From positions 1 through 17,372 of the forward strand of contig CANOFI010000018.1 of NCBI GenBank assembly GCA_947565255.1: 17,372 bases of DNA, given 5' to 3'. The position numbers and the translations under genes are program-made. Position 1 is the stretch's first letter, and every line of letters begins with the position of its first letter. The stretch is from an uncultured Lachnospiraceae bacterium (GTDB lineage Bacteria; Bacillota; Clostridia; Lachnospirales; Lachnospiraceae). Below the pieces are notes generated by a model. The model was not told where the DNA came from, did no database searches, and worked only from the letters and a program-made list of their open reading frames with translations. Shown piece after piece: positions 1 through 7,599 of the stretch.

Positions 1-149
1 GATAAAAAAGAATTGGGCCGGGAGGGATTTTTGGAACGAACCTGGCAGTGGAAAGCCGGGATACGATACGTGCAAATACCTATTACAGCGGTGAGCCGGA
101 TGATATTAAGATTGTGATTGAGAAAAATGAACGGTATATAGCACAGTAA
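1..149 (+). pseudogene. Unidentified 3' gene end, possibly with a valyl-tRNA synthetase-like remnant
   Basis: Two frames carry protein-like sequence. In frame 1, codons from base 1 read KKELGREGFLERTWQWK before running on to a stop near 117-119. This resembles the valyl-tRNA synthetase block around 'GRExFxExxWxWK', but what follows does not look like ValS. In the third frame a stop lies at 3-5 and an open stretch runs from about 48 (GTG) to a TAA at 147-149, ending in IEKNERYIAQ. I do not recognise this tail. The mixture of frames suggests a decayed or rearranged gene end rather than an intact coding sequence. The upstream part is outside the window, so a real C-terminus of an upstream gene in the third frame is excluded only by the stop at 3-5. 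Confidence 0.3.
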
Positions 150-181
150 GTGTGTTGACGAAACATAAAAAGCACAAAAGG

Positions 182-203
182 GTTCGGGAAGCTTTCCCTG
201 AAC
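182..203 (+). repeat. Short stem-loop upstream of pth
   Basis: GTTCGGGAA (182-190) pairs with TTCCCTGAAC (194-203), giving nine pairs with one bulged T and a 3-nt loop. No T run follows on the plus strand. On the minus strand it is followed by a mixed T-rich stretch. It may be a weak terminator for the feature ending at 149 or part of a compound structure with the 206-250 hairpin. Confidence 0.4.
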
Positions 204-205
204 TG

Positions 206-250
206 AGAGCGTGTTTGAAAATTGCGGGATGAAATTTTCAGACACGCTCT
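206..250 (+). repeat. 18-bp inverted repeat (hairpin) whose right arm recurs at 10517
   Basis: The arms 206-223 (AGAGCGTGTTTGAAAATT) and 233-250 (AATTTTCAGACACGCTCT) pair over 18 positions with a single T-G wobble and a 9-nt loop. No convincing U tract follows, so it is not a classic terminator. The right arm is repeated exactly at 10517-10534, more than 10 kb away, which argues for a dispersed repeat family rather than a site private to pth. Confidence 0.7.
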
Positions 251-288
251 AGTTTTGTGCATAACTGCAGGAAAGAAGAGGAAAAAAT

Positions 289-873
289 ATGTTTATGATT
301 GTCGGACTGGGGAACCCGGATGCCCGCTATAAAAATACACGGCATAATGTAGGATTTGACGCGGTGGATGCACTGGCACAGCGGTATGATATCGATGTGA
401 GCATGAGAAAACACCGCGCATACTGCGGAAAAGGCGTGATACAGGGACAAAAGGTGCTGCTGGTTAAGCCGCAGACCTATATGAATTTAAGCGGGGAGAG
501 CGTGCGCGCGGCCGTAGAATACTATAAAATCGACCCGGAACAGGAGCTTTTGGTGCTCTTTGACGATATCAGTCTGGATGTGGGGCAGATCCGCATTCGC
601 AGGAAAGGCAGCGCCGGCGGCCACAACGGAATGAAAAATATCATTGCACATTTGGATACGCAGAACTTTTCGCGAATAAAAATAGGAGTGGGGGAGAAGC
701 CGAGAGGGATGGACCTTGCGGATTATGTGCTTGGACATTTTTCAAAAATGGAACGGGAATTCATAGATGATTCAATTGTACAAACAATAGATGCAATTGA
801 CACAATTTTAAAAGGGGATATCAATGGGGCGATGAACCGCTACAATACAAAAAAGGTTCCTCAGACAGAATAG
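289..873 (+). CDS. pth: Peptidyl-tRNA hydrolase
   Basis: This cytosolic enzyme cleaves the ester bond of peptidyl-tRNAs released from stalled ribosomes and recycles the tRNA. The 194-aa length is normal for the family. The N-terminal signature IVGLGNP...YxxTRHNVGF is intact, with Asn9 and the catalytic His19, followed by KPxTxMNLSG (Asn66), the FDD at 91-93, and GSAGGHNGMK (Asn113). These correspond to the E. coli residues Asn10, His20, Asn68, Asp93 and Asn114. The start at 289 follows AGAGGAAAAAAT, and a second in-frame ATG lies at 295. The gene ends 15 bases before mfd, matching the pth(spoVC)-mfd order common in Firmicutes, so the two are probably co-transcribed. Two stem-loops lie just upstream, and I found no convincing sigma-A promoter in the window in front of it. 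Confidence 0.97.
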   Translation: MFMIVGLGNPDARYKNTRHNVGFDAVDALAQRYDIDVSMRKHRAYCGKGVIQGQKVLLVKPQTYMNLSGESVRAAVEYYKIDPEQELLVLFDDISLDVGQIRIRRKGSAGGHNGMKNIIAHLDTQNFSRIKIGVGEKPRGMDLADYVLGHFSKMEREFIDDSIVQTIDAIDTILKGDINGAMNRYNTKKVPQTE

Positions 874-888
874 AAAGGAAGTACGATT

Positions 889-3800
889 GTGAATGTATTT
901 ACAATGCCGTTACGCGAGCTGAATGAATATGAGAAGGCAGCGGCCTGGTTAAAAAAACAATATGGCATCTGGCAGTTTGTGGGCTGCGCGGATTCCCAGC
1001 GGTTGCATTTGTCGTGCGGTCTTGCAGGAGAGTACCGCTGTCATCTGATTGTAACCTATGACGAGCAGCGTGCCAAAGAAATTTATGAGGAATACACGCA
1101 GTTAGAAGAGCATGTGTATCTTTACCCGGCAAAGGATTTTATTTTTTTTGCGGCGGATATCCATGGAAATCTGCTTGTCAGGCAGCGTATGGAGGTGATC
1201 GCACAGCTGGGACAGAGGGAAAAGATTACCATTATTACAACGATCGACGGCTGCATGGATAAGGTGATGCCCTTAGAAGCGTTTCATTCGCAGTGCATAC
1301 ACATCCGCTACGACGGCACAGTTGTGTTGGAGGGACTGAGAAAACAGCTGGTGCGTATGGGATACGAGCATGTGCCGCAGGTGGAGCAGAGGGGACAATT
1401 TTCTGTCCGCGGGGGTATCATAGATATCTTTCCGCTGGTCGGTGAGAATCCATACAGGATAGAGCTGTGGGGGGATGAAATCGATTCGCTCCGGTCTTTT
1501 GATGTGGAAAGCCAGCGCTCGATTGAAAATCTGGAGGAGATAACGATTTATCCGGCGTCGGAAATATCCGTAGATGCTTCTGTGCTGGATGCAGGTCTTG
1601 AAAGGATTGAAAAAGAAAGCAGAAAAGCAGTTGAAAAATTCAGGAAGGACATGCAGACGGAGGAGGCATACCGGCTGAGATCAACGATAGAAGAGCTGAT
1701 CGAGCGGGTACGGGCAGGAGGGGTCGATGGACTTGATACCTTTATTTCTTATTTTGTAAAAGAGCCGGTGAGCTTTCTGGATTATTTTTCAAAGGAAGAG
1801 ACGCTCGTGACCCTCGAGGAACCGGCAAGGCTGGCAGAAAAGGCAGGGGTGGTCGAGACAGAATTCAGAGAGAGTATGCTGCACCGGCTGGAAAAGGGAC
1901 ATCTGCTGGCCGGACAGACGAAGGTATTGTTTGGCGCGAAGGAAATCATTGGCAGGCTGAGCCAGTACAGATGCGTCTCGTACAGCATATTTGAAAAACA
2001 GCAGGCGGGTTTTCTGGTGCAGCAGACCAAGTGGGTGGATGTGCGTGGACTGCCCGTGTACCGCGGGGATTTTGAACTGCTTGTAAAAGATTTGGAGCAG
2101 TGGAAGAAAAAAGGCTACCGGATTGTGTTATGCTCCGCTTCTGGAAGCCGTGCAAAGCGTCTGGCACAGGAATTTATGGAGCGCGGGCTGAACAGCTTTT
2201 ATACAGAGGACACCGCCCACGAGCTGCAGAACGGCGAAATTATGACTGTAAAGGCAAAGCTCAGGAAGGGATATGAATACCCGCTTCTAAAATATGTCGT
2301 ATTGTCCGAGGGGGATATTTTTGGAGCAGAAATAAAGAAAAAGAAGAAACGCAGAATTTATGAGGGGCAGAAAATTTCCAATTTTAACGAGCTGAAAGTT
2401 GGGGATTATGTCGTACATGAGGACCATGGAATTGGCATTTACCGGGGAATTGAAAAAGTTACGGTTGAAAAAATTGAAAAGGATTATATGAAAATTGAAT
2501 ATGGGGACGGGGGCAATCTCTATGTGCTGGCGACAAAGCTGGATGCCATTCAAAAATACGCGGACGCCAGTACAAAACAGCCAAAGCTCAATAAACTGGG
2601 TTCAAAGGAATGGACGAAAACGAAGTCGAGGGTAAAGGGCGCTGTGCAGGAGGTGGCAAGGGATCTGGTGGAGCTGTATGCGGTCCGGCAGCAGAAAAAT
2701 GGCTATGTGTATGGGGAAGACACGATATGGCAGAAAGAATTTGAGGAGTTGTTTCCGTTTGAGGAGACGGAAGACCAGCTGCTTGCGATTGAAGCGACAA
2801 AGAGGGATATGGAAAGCCATAAAATGATGGACAGACTCATCTGTGGAGATGTTGGATTCGGAAAAACAGAAATCGCAATCCGTGCGGCGTTTAAGGCGGT
2901 GCAGGAAGGAAAGCAGGTAGTCTACCTTGTGCCCACCACCATTCTTGCCCAGCAGCATTACACCAATTTTGCGCAGCGGATGAAGGATTATCCGGTCAAT
3001 GTGGAACTGCTCTGCCGGTTTCGAACACCAGTTCAGCAAAAAAAGACCATTGAGGGACTGAAAAAAGGGAGCGTGGACATTGTAATCGGCACGCACCGGC
3101 TTCTTTCAAAGGACGTGGGCTACAAAGAGCTGGGGCTGCTGATTATTGATGAGGAACAGCGGTTCGGTGTTGCACACAAAGAAAAGATTAAAAAATTAAA
3201 AGAAACGATCGATGTTCTGACATTAACGGCGACGCCGATTCCCCGCACGCTCCACATGAGTCTGATTGGAATCCGCGACATGAGTGTGTTAGAGGAGCCG
3301 CCGATTGACCGTGTGCCAATTCAGACGTTTGTTATGGAATACAGCGAAGAAATGGTCAGGGAGGCAATCAGCCGCGAGCTTGCAAGAAGCGGACAGGTGT
3401 ATTATGTTTACAACCGGGTAAAGGACATTGATGAGGTGGCGTTTAAGCTGCAGAAGCTGCTTCCGGATGCAGTTGTGACGTTTGCACATGGGCAGATGCC
3501 GGAGCGGCAGCTGGAACAGATTATGTATGATTTTATCAATGGGGAAATTGACGTGCTGGTTTCCACAACGATTATTGAGACGGGACTGGATATTTCCAAT
3601 GTCAACACTATGATTATACACGATGCGGATAATTTCGGACTTTCACAGCTTTACCAGCTTCGGGGGCGCGTGGGGCGTTCCAACCGCACCGCCTATGCGT
3701 TCTTGATGTACCGCCGCAATAAAATGTTAAAAGAATCTGCGGAAAAGCGCCTGGCGGCCATCCGCGAATTTACGGATCTGGGCTCTGGCATAAAAATTGC

Positions 3801-4416
3801 AATGAAGGACTTGGAAATCCGGGGCGCCGGCAGCCTGCTCGGAAAACAGCAGCACGGGCATATGGAGGCTGTGGGATATGACCTTTACTGTAAAATGCTA
3901 AATGAGGCGGTAAAGCAGCTGAAAGGGCAGCAGGTGAAGGAAAAGGTGGAGACTTCGGTGGAAGTAAATGTGGATGCCTTTATTCCGGAGCGTTATATTC
4001 CAAGCGAATTTCAGAAGCTGGATATCTATAAACGCATTGCAGCCCTCGAAAATGAAGAAGAGTGTGAGGATTTGAAGGAAGAATTGACGGACCGTTTTTC
4101 GGATATTCCCCCTGTGGTTGAAAATCTGTTTGACATTGCCATGATTAAAGCGGCTGCAAACCGGCTCGACATAACGGAGGTTTGCGTGAAAACGGAATAT
4201 GTCCGCATGCAGATGTATGAGGAGGCGCGGGTGGACGTCTCAAAAATTCCGCAGCTGCTTGAGCAGTACAAGGGTCTGTTAACCTTTAAGCCGGAAAAGA
4301 AGCCGTATTTTTTATATCGTCTTGTGCAGAACAACCGCATGAACCAGATTCCTGTTTTAAAGGAGGTTTTGGCGTTGTTATCCGGGATGCAGATGTTGCA
4401 GGGCGGTGAGATGTAA
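889..4416 (+). CDS. mfd: Transcription-repair coupling factor Mfd
   Basis: This large ATP-dependent DNA translocase removes RNA polymerase stalled at lesions and recruits UvrA for nucleotide excision repair. The 1175-aa length is full size. Domains in order: UvrB-like N-terminal region (about 1-340), the RNA-polymerase-interacting CarD-like domain near 496-560 (VGDYVVHEDHGIGIYRG), then the RecG-like SF2 motor with Walker A GDVGFGKT (653-660), DEEQ Walker B (754-757), TATPIPRTL, and RGRVGR (925-930). The C-terminal TRCF regulatory domain follows (about 1010-1150). I chose the GTG start at 889 because AAAGGAAG (874-881) lies 7 bases before it; the in-frame ATG at 904 would be about 22 bases away. 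It sits 15 bases downstream of pth. No strong terminator follows the stop codon. Confidence 0.98.
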   Translation: MNVFTMPLRELNEYEKAAAWLKKQYGIWQFVGCADSQRLHLSCGLAGEYRCHLIVTYDEQRAKEIYEEYTQLEEHVYLYPAKDFIFFAADIHGNLLVRQRMEVIAQLGQREKITIITTIDGCMDKVMPLEAFHSQCIHIRYDGTVVLEGLRKQLVRMGYEHVPQVEQRGQFSVRGGIIDIFPLVGENPYRIELWGDEIDSLRSFDVESQRSIENLEEITIYPASEISVDASVLDAGLERIEKESRKAVEKFRKDMQTEEAYRLRSTIEELIERVRAGGVDGLDTFISYFVKEPVSFLDYFSKEETLVTLEEPARLAEKAGVVETEFRESMLHRLEKGHLLAGQTKVLFGAKEIIGRLSQYRCVSYSIFEKQQAGFLVQQTKWVDVRGLPVYRGDFELLVKDLEQWKKKGYRIVLCSASGSRAKRLAQEFMERGLNSFYTEDTAHELQNGEIMTVKAKLRKGYEYPLLKYVVLSEGDIFGAEIKKKKKRRIYEGQKISNFNELKVGDYVVHEDHGIGIYRGIEKVTVEKIEKDYMKIEYGDGGNLYVLATKLDAIQKYADASTKQPKLNKLGSKEWTKTKSRVKGAVQEVARDLVELYAVRQQKNGYVYGEDTIWQKEFEELFPFEETEDQLLAIEATKRDMESHKMMDRLICGDVGFGKTEIAIRAAFKAVQEGKQVVYLVPTTILAQQHYTNFAQRMKDYPVNVELLCRFRTPVQQKKTIEGLKKGSVDIVIGTHRLLSKDVGYKELGLLIIDEEQRFGVAHKEKIKKLKETIDVLTLTATPIPRTLHMSLIGIRDMSVLEEPPIDRVPIQTFVMEYSEEMVREAISRELARSGQVYYVYNRVKDIDEVAFKLQKLLPDAVVTFAHGQMPERQLEQIMYDFINGEIDVLVSTTIIETGLDISNVNTMIIHDADNFGLSQLYQLRGRVGRSNRTAYAFLMYRRNKMLKESAEKRLAAIREFTDLGSGIKIAMKDLEIRGAGSLLGKQQHGHMEAVGYDLYCKMLNEAVKQLKGQQVKEKVETSVEVNVDAFIPERYIPSEFQKLDIYKRIAALENEEECEDLKEELTDRFSDIPPVVENLFDIAMIKAAANRLDITEVCVKTEYVRMQMYEEARVDVSKIPQLLEQYKGLLTFKPEKKPYFLYRLVQNNRMNQIPVLKEVLALLSGMQMLQGGEM

Positions 4417-4452
4417 AAAATTACAGTATCCTTTTTTGCGGCGATAAATTTA

Positions 4453-4481
4453 TTGATTCTGTTTACAGTCCGGAGTATAAT
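4453..4481 (+). promoter_or_regulatory. Candidate sigma-A promoter downstream of mfd
   Basis: TTGATT (4453-4458) and a perfect TATAAT (4476-4481) are separated by exactly 17 bases. Transcription would begin near 4488, about 30 bases before the first ATG of the broken Rpn-type gene. It may be a promoter left by that gene's loss of its 5' part, or it may drive a transcript into the 5063-10086 genes. Confidence 0.55.
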
Positions 4482-4516
4482 AAATGTAAGATGATATTTT
4501 TGCGTGTATTTTTAAT

Positions 4517-4890
4517 ATGGATTTGTTGAATATTGTTTTTATTGGTATTGCAGAAAAATTACCGGAGCATGAAGAAAGATACGAACTGCATCGTCTGTTG
4601 GGGCACTATTTTTTAAAGAACTTTCGGCAAATGAAAAGCTGGATATAATAGAAAATGAGTATGCGATACTGATTGAAGATGGCATAAGGAAGGATGTGAG
4701 TGTTATGTGTAATCTGAGTCAGGGGATCAAAGAAGATGGCATAGCCATAGGAGAAGCAAGAAAAGAAACTAAAATTATCATTAATATGTACAATCATGGT
4801 TTTACAGTGGAACAGATTGCGGCTGCTACCAATAAAGAGCCAGATGAGATAGACACTATTATTAAAAATCAGGAACTGATATTGGTGTGA
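4517..4890 (+). pseudogene. Rpn/PD-(D/E)XK nuclease-family transposase, frameshifted 3' remnant
   Basis: Two adjacent frames together encode the C-terminal half of the family annotated as Rpn recombination-promoting nuclease or PD-(D/E)XK putative transposase. Frame A (ATG 4517) reads GIAEKLPEHEERYELHRLLG and then diverges to a stop. The next frame picks up as ALFFKELSANEKLDIIENEY, then the family's typical RKDVSVMCNLSQGI, and a tail GFTVEQIAAATNKEPDEI like the family's C-terminal helix-turn-helix-like end, stopping at 4888-4890. The switch falls in the G run 4600-4603: one extra G restores LLGALF. The nuclease core upstream is missing, since in frame A a stop lies at 4487-4489. The gene is therefore both 5'-truncated and frameshifted. 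An ATG at 4696 could start a 64-aa tail peptide, but it lacks context for independent function. Confidence 0.75.
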
Positions 4891-5062
4891 TTATAACAAC
4901 AAAAATATCTAGGAAATCTGCAGAATAAATGCGATACACTCTTCAGGTATTCGTAATACAACAGGTCGTATTGCGCAAATCAGGAATGGTTTTTAATATA
5001 TAAATAGCGGGAAATGAACGGCGTTTTTTATAAAATGCGGGGACAGAAAAAGGAATGATACA
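4891..5062. other. AT-rich intergenic region before the 204-aa gene
   Basis: It contains an imperfect stem CGTAATAC/GTATTGCG (about 4951-4976), a weak promoter-like pair TTGCGC (4971-4976) and TAATAT (4994-4999) with 17-base spacing, and further TATAAA-like runs near 5000 and 5030. No SAM riboswitch, cobalamin riboswitch or T-box core could be recognised, although methionine genes follow downstream. AAAAAGGAATG before 5063 supplies the ribosome binding site. Confidence 0.35.
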
Positions 5063-5677
5063 ATGATTGACAGAATTGACGGGATTGGCGGCGGCAGTAC
5101 GTATCAACAGCTGAATAAGAGGGTTCAGAACAACAAAGAACCTTTTTTGTTAAATGATACAAGACTGGAAAGGCGTGTCGGTGAAGCGGAAAAAAAGGAG
5201 GATTCTGCCATAGAGGCGGTTCTTCGGAAGAATCAGGAAGCGGACGGAGGCGTAAAGGTTGAATTGTCGGGGGCTGCCGCAAAGGCTGCAGCAGAGAAAC
5301 CACCGGTGCAGGACAGACAGGAGGAAGGCGGGTCAGGCGATTTATGGGACCGTCTTTTGAATCTCTGGAAGGACATAAAGACTGCCTTTGTGAAGTTTTT
5401 TAACGGCGGAGTGGAACGGATTGACGAGAAAGACATTACGGTCGTGGATGCGGACGAGAGTTCCAGGGAGGAAGCGGACACGGATGTGCCAAAGACGCAG
5501 GAGGAATTTCGCGGGGAACTTCTGGCGCATTTGTATGAAAATGGGGAGAAAACCATTGCAAAAAATTCGGATCTGCTGACAGCTTACAATAAAAGAGGTT
5601 CCCTTGTACAAATGAATGCCGGGGATAAAAACCGCATTCTGCATATGCATCCGAGCCAGGTTGACGAGAGGTTTTAA
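5063..5677 (+). CDS. Hypothetical protein, 204 aa
   Basis: I do not recognise this protein. It starts at ATG 5063 after AAAAAGGA. There is no signal peptide and no clear membrane segment; the sequence is charged, rich in Glu, Lys and Asp, with low-complexity stretches (AAAKAAAEKPP near 72-82) and a short amphipathic block LWDRLLNLWKDIKTAFVKFF around 94-113. The C-terminal 50 residues (AKNSDLLTAYNKRGSLVQMN through RILHMHPS) look the most ordered and are probably the conserved part. It lies 45 bases before the YitJ-type gene on the same strand without an evident terminator, so co-transcription is possible. A link to methionine metabolism is not supported by the sequence itself. Confidence 0.75.
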   Translation: MIDRIDGIGGGSTYQQLNKRVQNNKEPFLLNDTRLERRVGEAEKKEDSAIEAVLRKNQEADGGVKVELSGAAAKAAAEKPPVQDRQEEGGSGDLWDRLLNLWKDIKTAFVKFFNGGVERIDEKDITVVDADESSREEADTDVPKTQEEFRGELLAHLYENGEKTIAKNSDLLTAYNKRGSLVQMNAGDKNRILHMHPSQVDERF

Positions 5678-5722
5678 TTGCCGGAACCAATGTGATTTGA
5701 GTCGAAAAAGGGAGAATTCTGT

Positions 5723-7588
5723 ATGCAGATAAAAGAATATCTGTGTTCCCGCCGTCTGGTAACGGACGGGGCGATGGGAACCTATTATGAAGAAAAATAC
5801 GGCAGAGAAGACGGGCTGGCAGAGCGTGCAAATGAAAAATTTCCCGACAGGATCAAGGAGATTCATCTGGAATATTTAAAAAGCGGAGCCAGACTTTTGC
5901 GTACGAATACGTTTGCGGCAAACCGCATGTTTTTTCGGGATATGGAAGAGGTGGAACAGAATATCCGCTCAGCCTGGCAGATTGCCGTGGAAGCTGCACA
6001 GCAGTTCCGGGCGGAATATCCGGAGGAAGAGGTATTTATTGCTGCGGACCTGGGTGCGGTTTACGATTCACAGCAGGCAGAATACGAACAGATATTCGAA
6101 GAATACAGGCGAATCTGCGATATTTTTCTGGATTGCGGGGCGGAATGCTTTTTGTTTGAAACACAGGCGGATTTTACATATCTTGAGCCGCTTAGCCAGT
6201 ATATAAAAGAGAAGGCGGATGTATTTCTGATTGCACAGTTCTCCTTTGACAAGAGCGGCTATACACGCTCCGGACTTCATATAGAAAAAATGGTACGGAC
6301 GATGGCGGATGCGGTGCATATTGATGCCTATGGATGGAATTGCGGTATGGGCGCCACGCACATGCACCAGCTTCTGAAAGAGGTCGTATTTCCAAATGAC
6401 AAATATGTAACTGCGCTGCCAAATGCCGGATATCCGCATATGTTTCGCGGCAAGCTTTTCTATACCAACAATGTCCCCTATTTTGCGGAGGAAATGAAGA
6501 AAATTGCCGGACTTGGCGTAGAGATTATGGGCGGCTGCTGCGGAACGACGCCGGAGCACATCAGGGCGCTGAAAGAAGTGCTTGCGGACATGCCCGTTTC
6601 CCCGAAACGGACCGGGCACTGCAAAGAAGAGGCTGCAAAGCCGCCGGAACCGGGGATGAACAGGCGGGGAGGCTTTCGGCAGGAAGGTGCGGGAAAAGAA
6701 CAGTGTGGCCAATATGAATTTGAACGAAAGTTATCTGCCGGGGAGAAGGTCTGTGCCGTAGAACTGGATCCGCCGTTTCAGACGGATATTCAAAAGCTCA
6801 TAGCCGGGGCAAAGGAGTTATCAGCAGCCGGGGCGGATGTGCTGACAATTTCCGATTCCCCCATGGCAAGGGCCAGAATGGACGCAGGACAGCTTGCTGT
6901 GCGCATACAGCAGGAAACAAATGTTCTGGTTATGCCGCATGTGTGCTGCCGGGATAAAAATGTGATTGCGCTGCGTTCGGCGCTGCTTGGTATGTATATG
7001 AATCAGATTCGCCATTACCTGATTGTGACGGGGGACCCCGTGGCGCGCGAAGACCGGGATTATGTTACCTCTGTATTTGATTTTAACTCGGTTAAATTTA
7101 TGAAATATATGCAGACTATGAATGAAGATGTGTTTTGTGAAGAGCCGGTAAGCTTTGGCGGGGCCCTGAATTACCATGGTGCGAATCTGGATGCAATTAT
7201 CAGGAGAATGAAGGAAAAGATTGCAAACGGCTGCCGGTATTTTCTGACACAGCCTGTTTACACGGATGCGGATGCCAGGCGGATTTCCGATATCAAAAAG
7301 CGTGTGGACACCAAAATTTTGTGCGGCATCATGCCTCTTATCAGTTATAAGAATGCCCTTTTTGTGAAAAATGAGATGCCGGGCATGTATGTTCCGGACG
7401 AGATTGTTATGCGCTATCACCCGGATATGACGAGGGAAGAGGCGGAGGAGGCTGCGATTGCAATTTGTGTGGAGACGGCAGAGGGGCTTATGGATACCGC
7501 CGATGGTTTTTATTTCATAACCCCGTTTAACCGGACCGGACTGATTTGCCGGATTATGGAGAAAATAAAGGCGAAAACAGAGTTTTAA
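5723..7588 (+). CDS. yitJ: Bifunctional homocysteine S-methyltransferase / 5,10-methylenetetrahydrofolate reductase (YitJ type)
   Basis: This 621-aa fusion combines a zinc-dependent homocysteine methyltransferase domain (about 1-290) with a flavin-dependent methylene-THF reductase domain (about 335-615). The zinc ligands are visible as Cys207 in GWNCGMG and Cys272-Cys273 in GGCCGTTPEH. The reductase part begins AVELDPPFQTD, where Glu347 matches the catalytic Glu of MetF (E. coli Glu28). It continues with the conserved TGDP and LTQPVYTD stretches. The same architecture is known as B. subtilis YitJ. The domains are joined by a long Gly/Pro/Glu-rich linker (about 295-332). The start follows AAGGGAG (5708-5714) by 8 bases. 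metH begins 11 bases after the stop, so the two are almost certainly co-transcribed: this enzyme makes methyl-THF and MetH can consume it. Confidence 0.93.
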   Translation: MQIKEYLCSRRLVTDGAMGTYYEEKYGREDGLAERANEKFPDRIKEIHLEYLKSGARLLRTNTFAANRMFFRDMEEVEQNIRSAWQIAVEAAQQFRAEYPEEEVFIAADLGAVYDSQQAEYEQIFEEYRRICDIFLDCGAECFLFETQADFTYLEPLSQYIKEKADVFLIAQFSFDKSGYTRSGLHIEKMVRTMADAVHIDAYGWNCGMGATHMHQLLKEVVFPNDKYVTALPNAGYPHMFRGKLFYTNNVPYFAEEMKKIAGLGVEIMGGCCGTTPEHIRALKEVLADMPVSPKRTGHCKEEAAKPPEPGMNRRGGFRQEGAGKEQCGQYEFERKLSAGEKVCAVELDPPFQTDIQKLIAGAKELSAAGADVLTISDSPMARARMDAGQLAVRIQQETNVLVMPHVCCRDKNVIALRSALLGMYMNQIRHYLIVTGDPVAREDRDYVTSVFDFNSVKFMKYMQTMNEDVFCEEPVSFGGALNYHGANLDAIIRRMKEKIANGCRYFLTQPVYTDADARRISDIKKRVDTKILCGIMPLISYKNALFVKNEMPGMYVPDEIVMRYHPDMTREEAEEAAIAICVETAEGLMDTADGFYFITPFNRTGLICRIMEKIKAKTEF

Positions 7589-7599
7589 AGGAGAATAAA

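Noticed and set aside
2602..3096. 164-codon minus-strand frame inside mfd
   Set aside because: It is a shadow of the highly constrained helicase region; no start signals or recognisable domain.
4696..4890. Independent 64-aa gene
   Set aside because: It is the in-frame tail of the Rpn-family pseudogene; family-like sequence extends upstream of its ATG (AILIEDGIRKDVS).
7546..7599. Upstream ATG start for metH overlapping yitJ
   Set aside because: The GTG at 7600 has AAAGGAG at ideal spacing and begins right at the conserved domain; the 18 extra residues are charged and overlap the end of yitJ.
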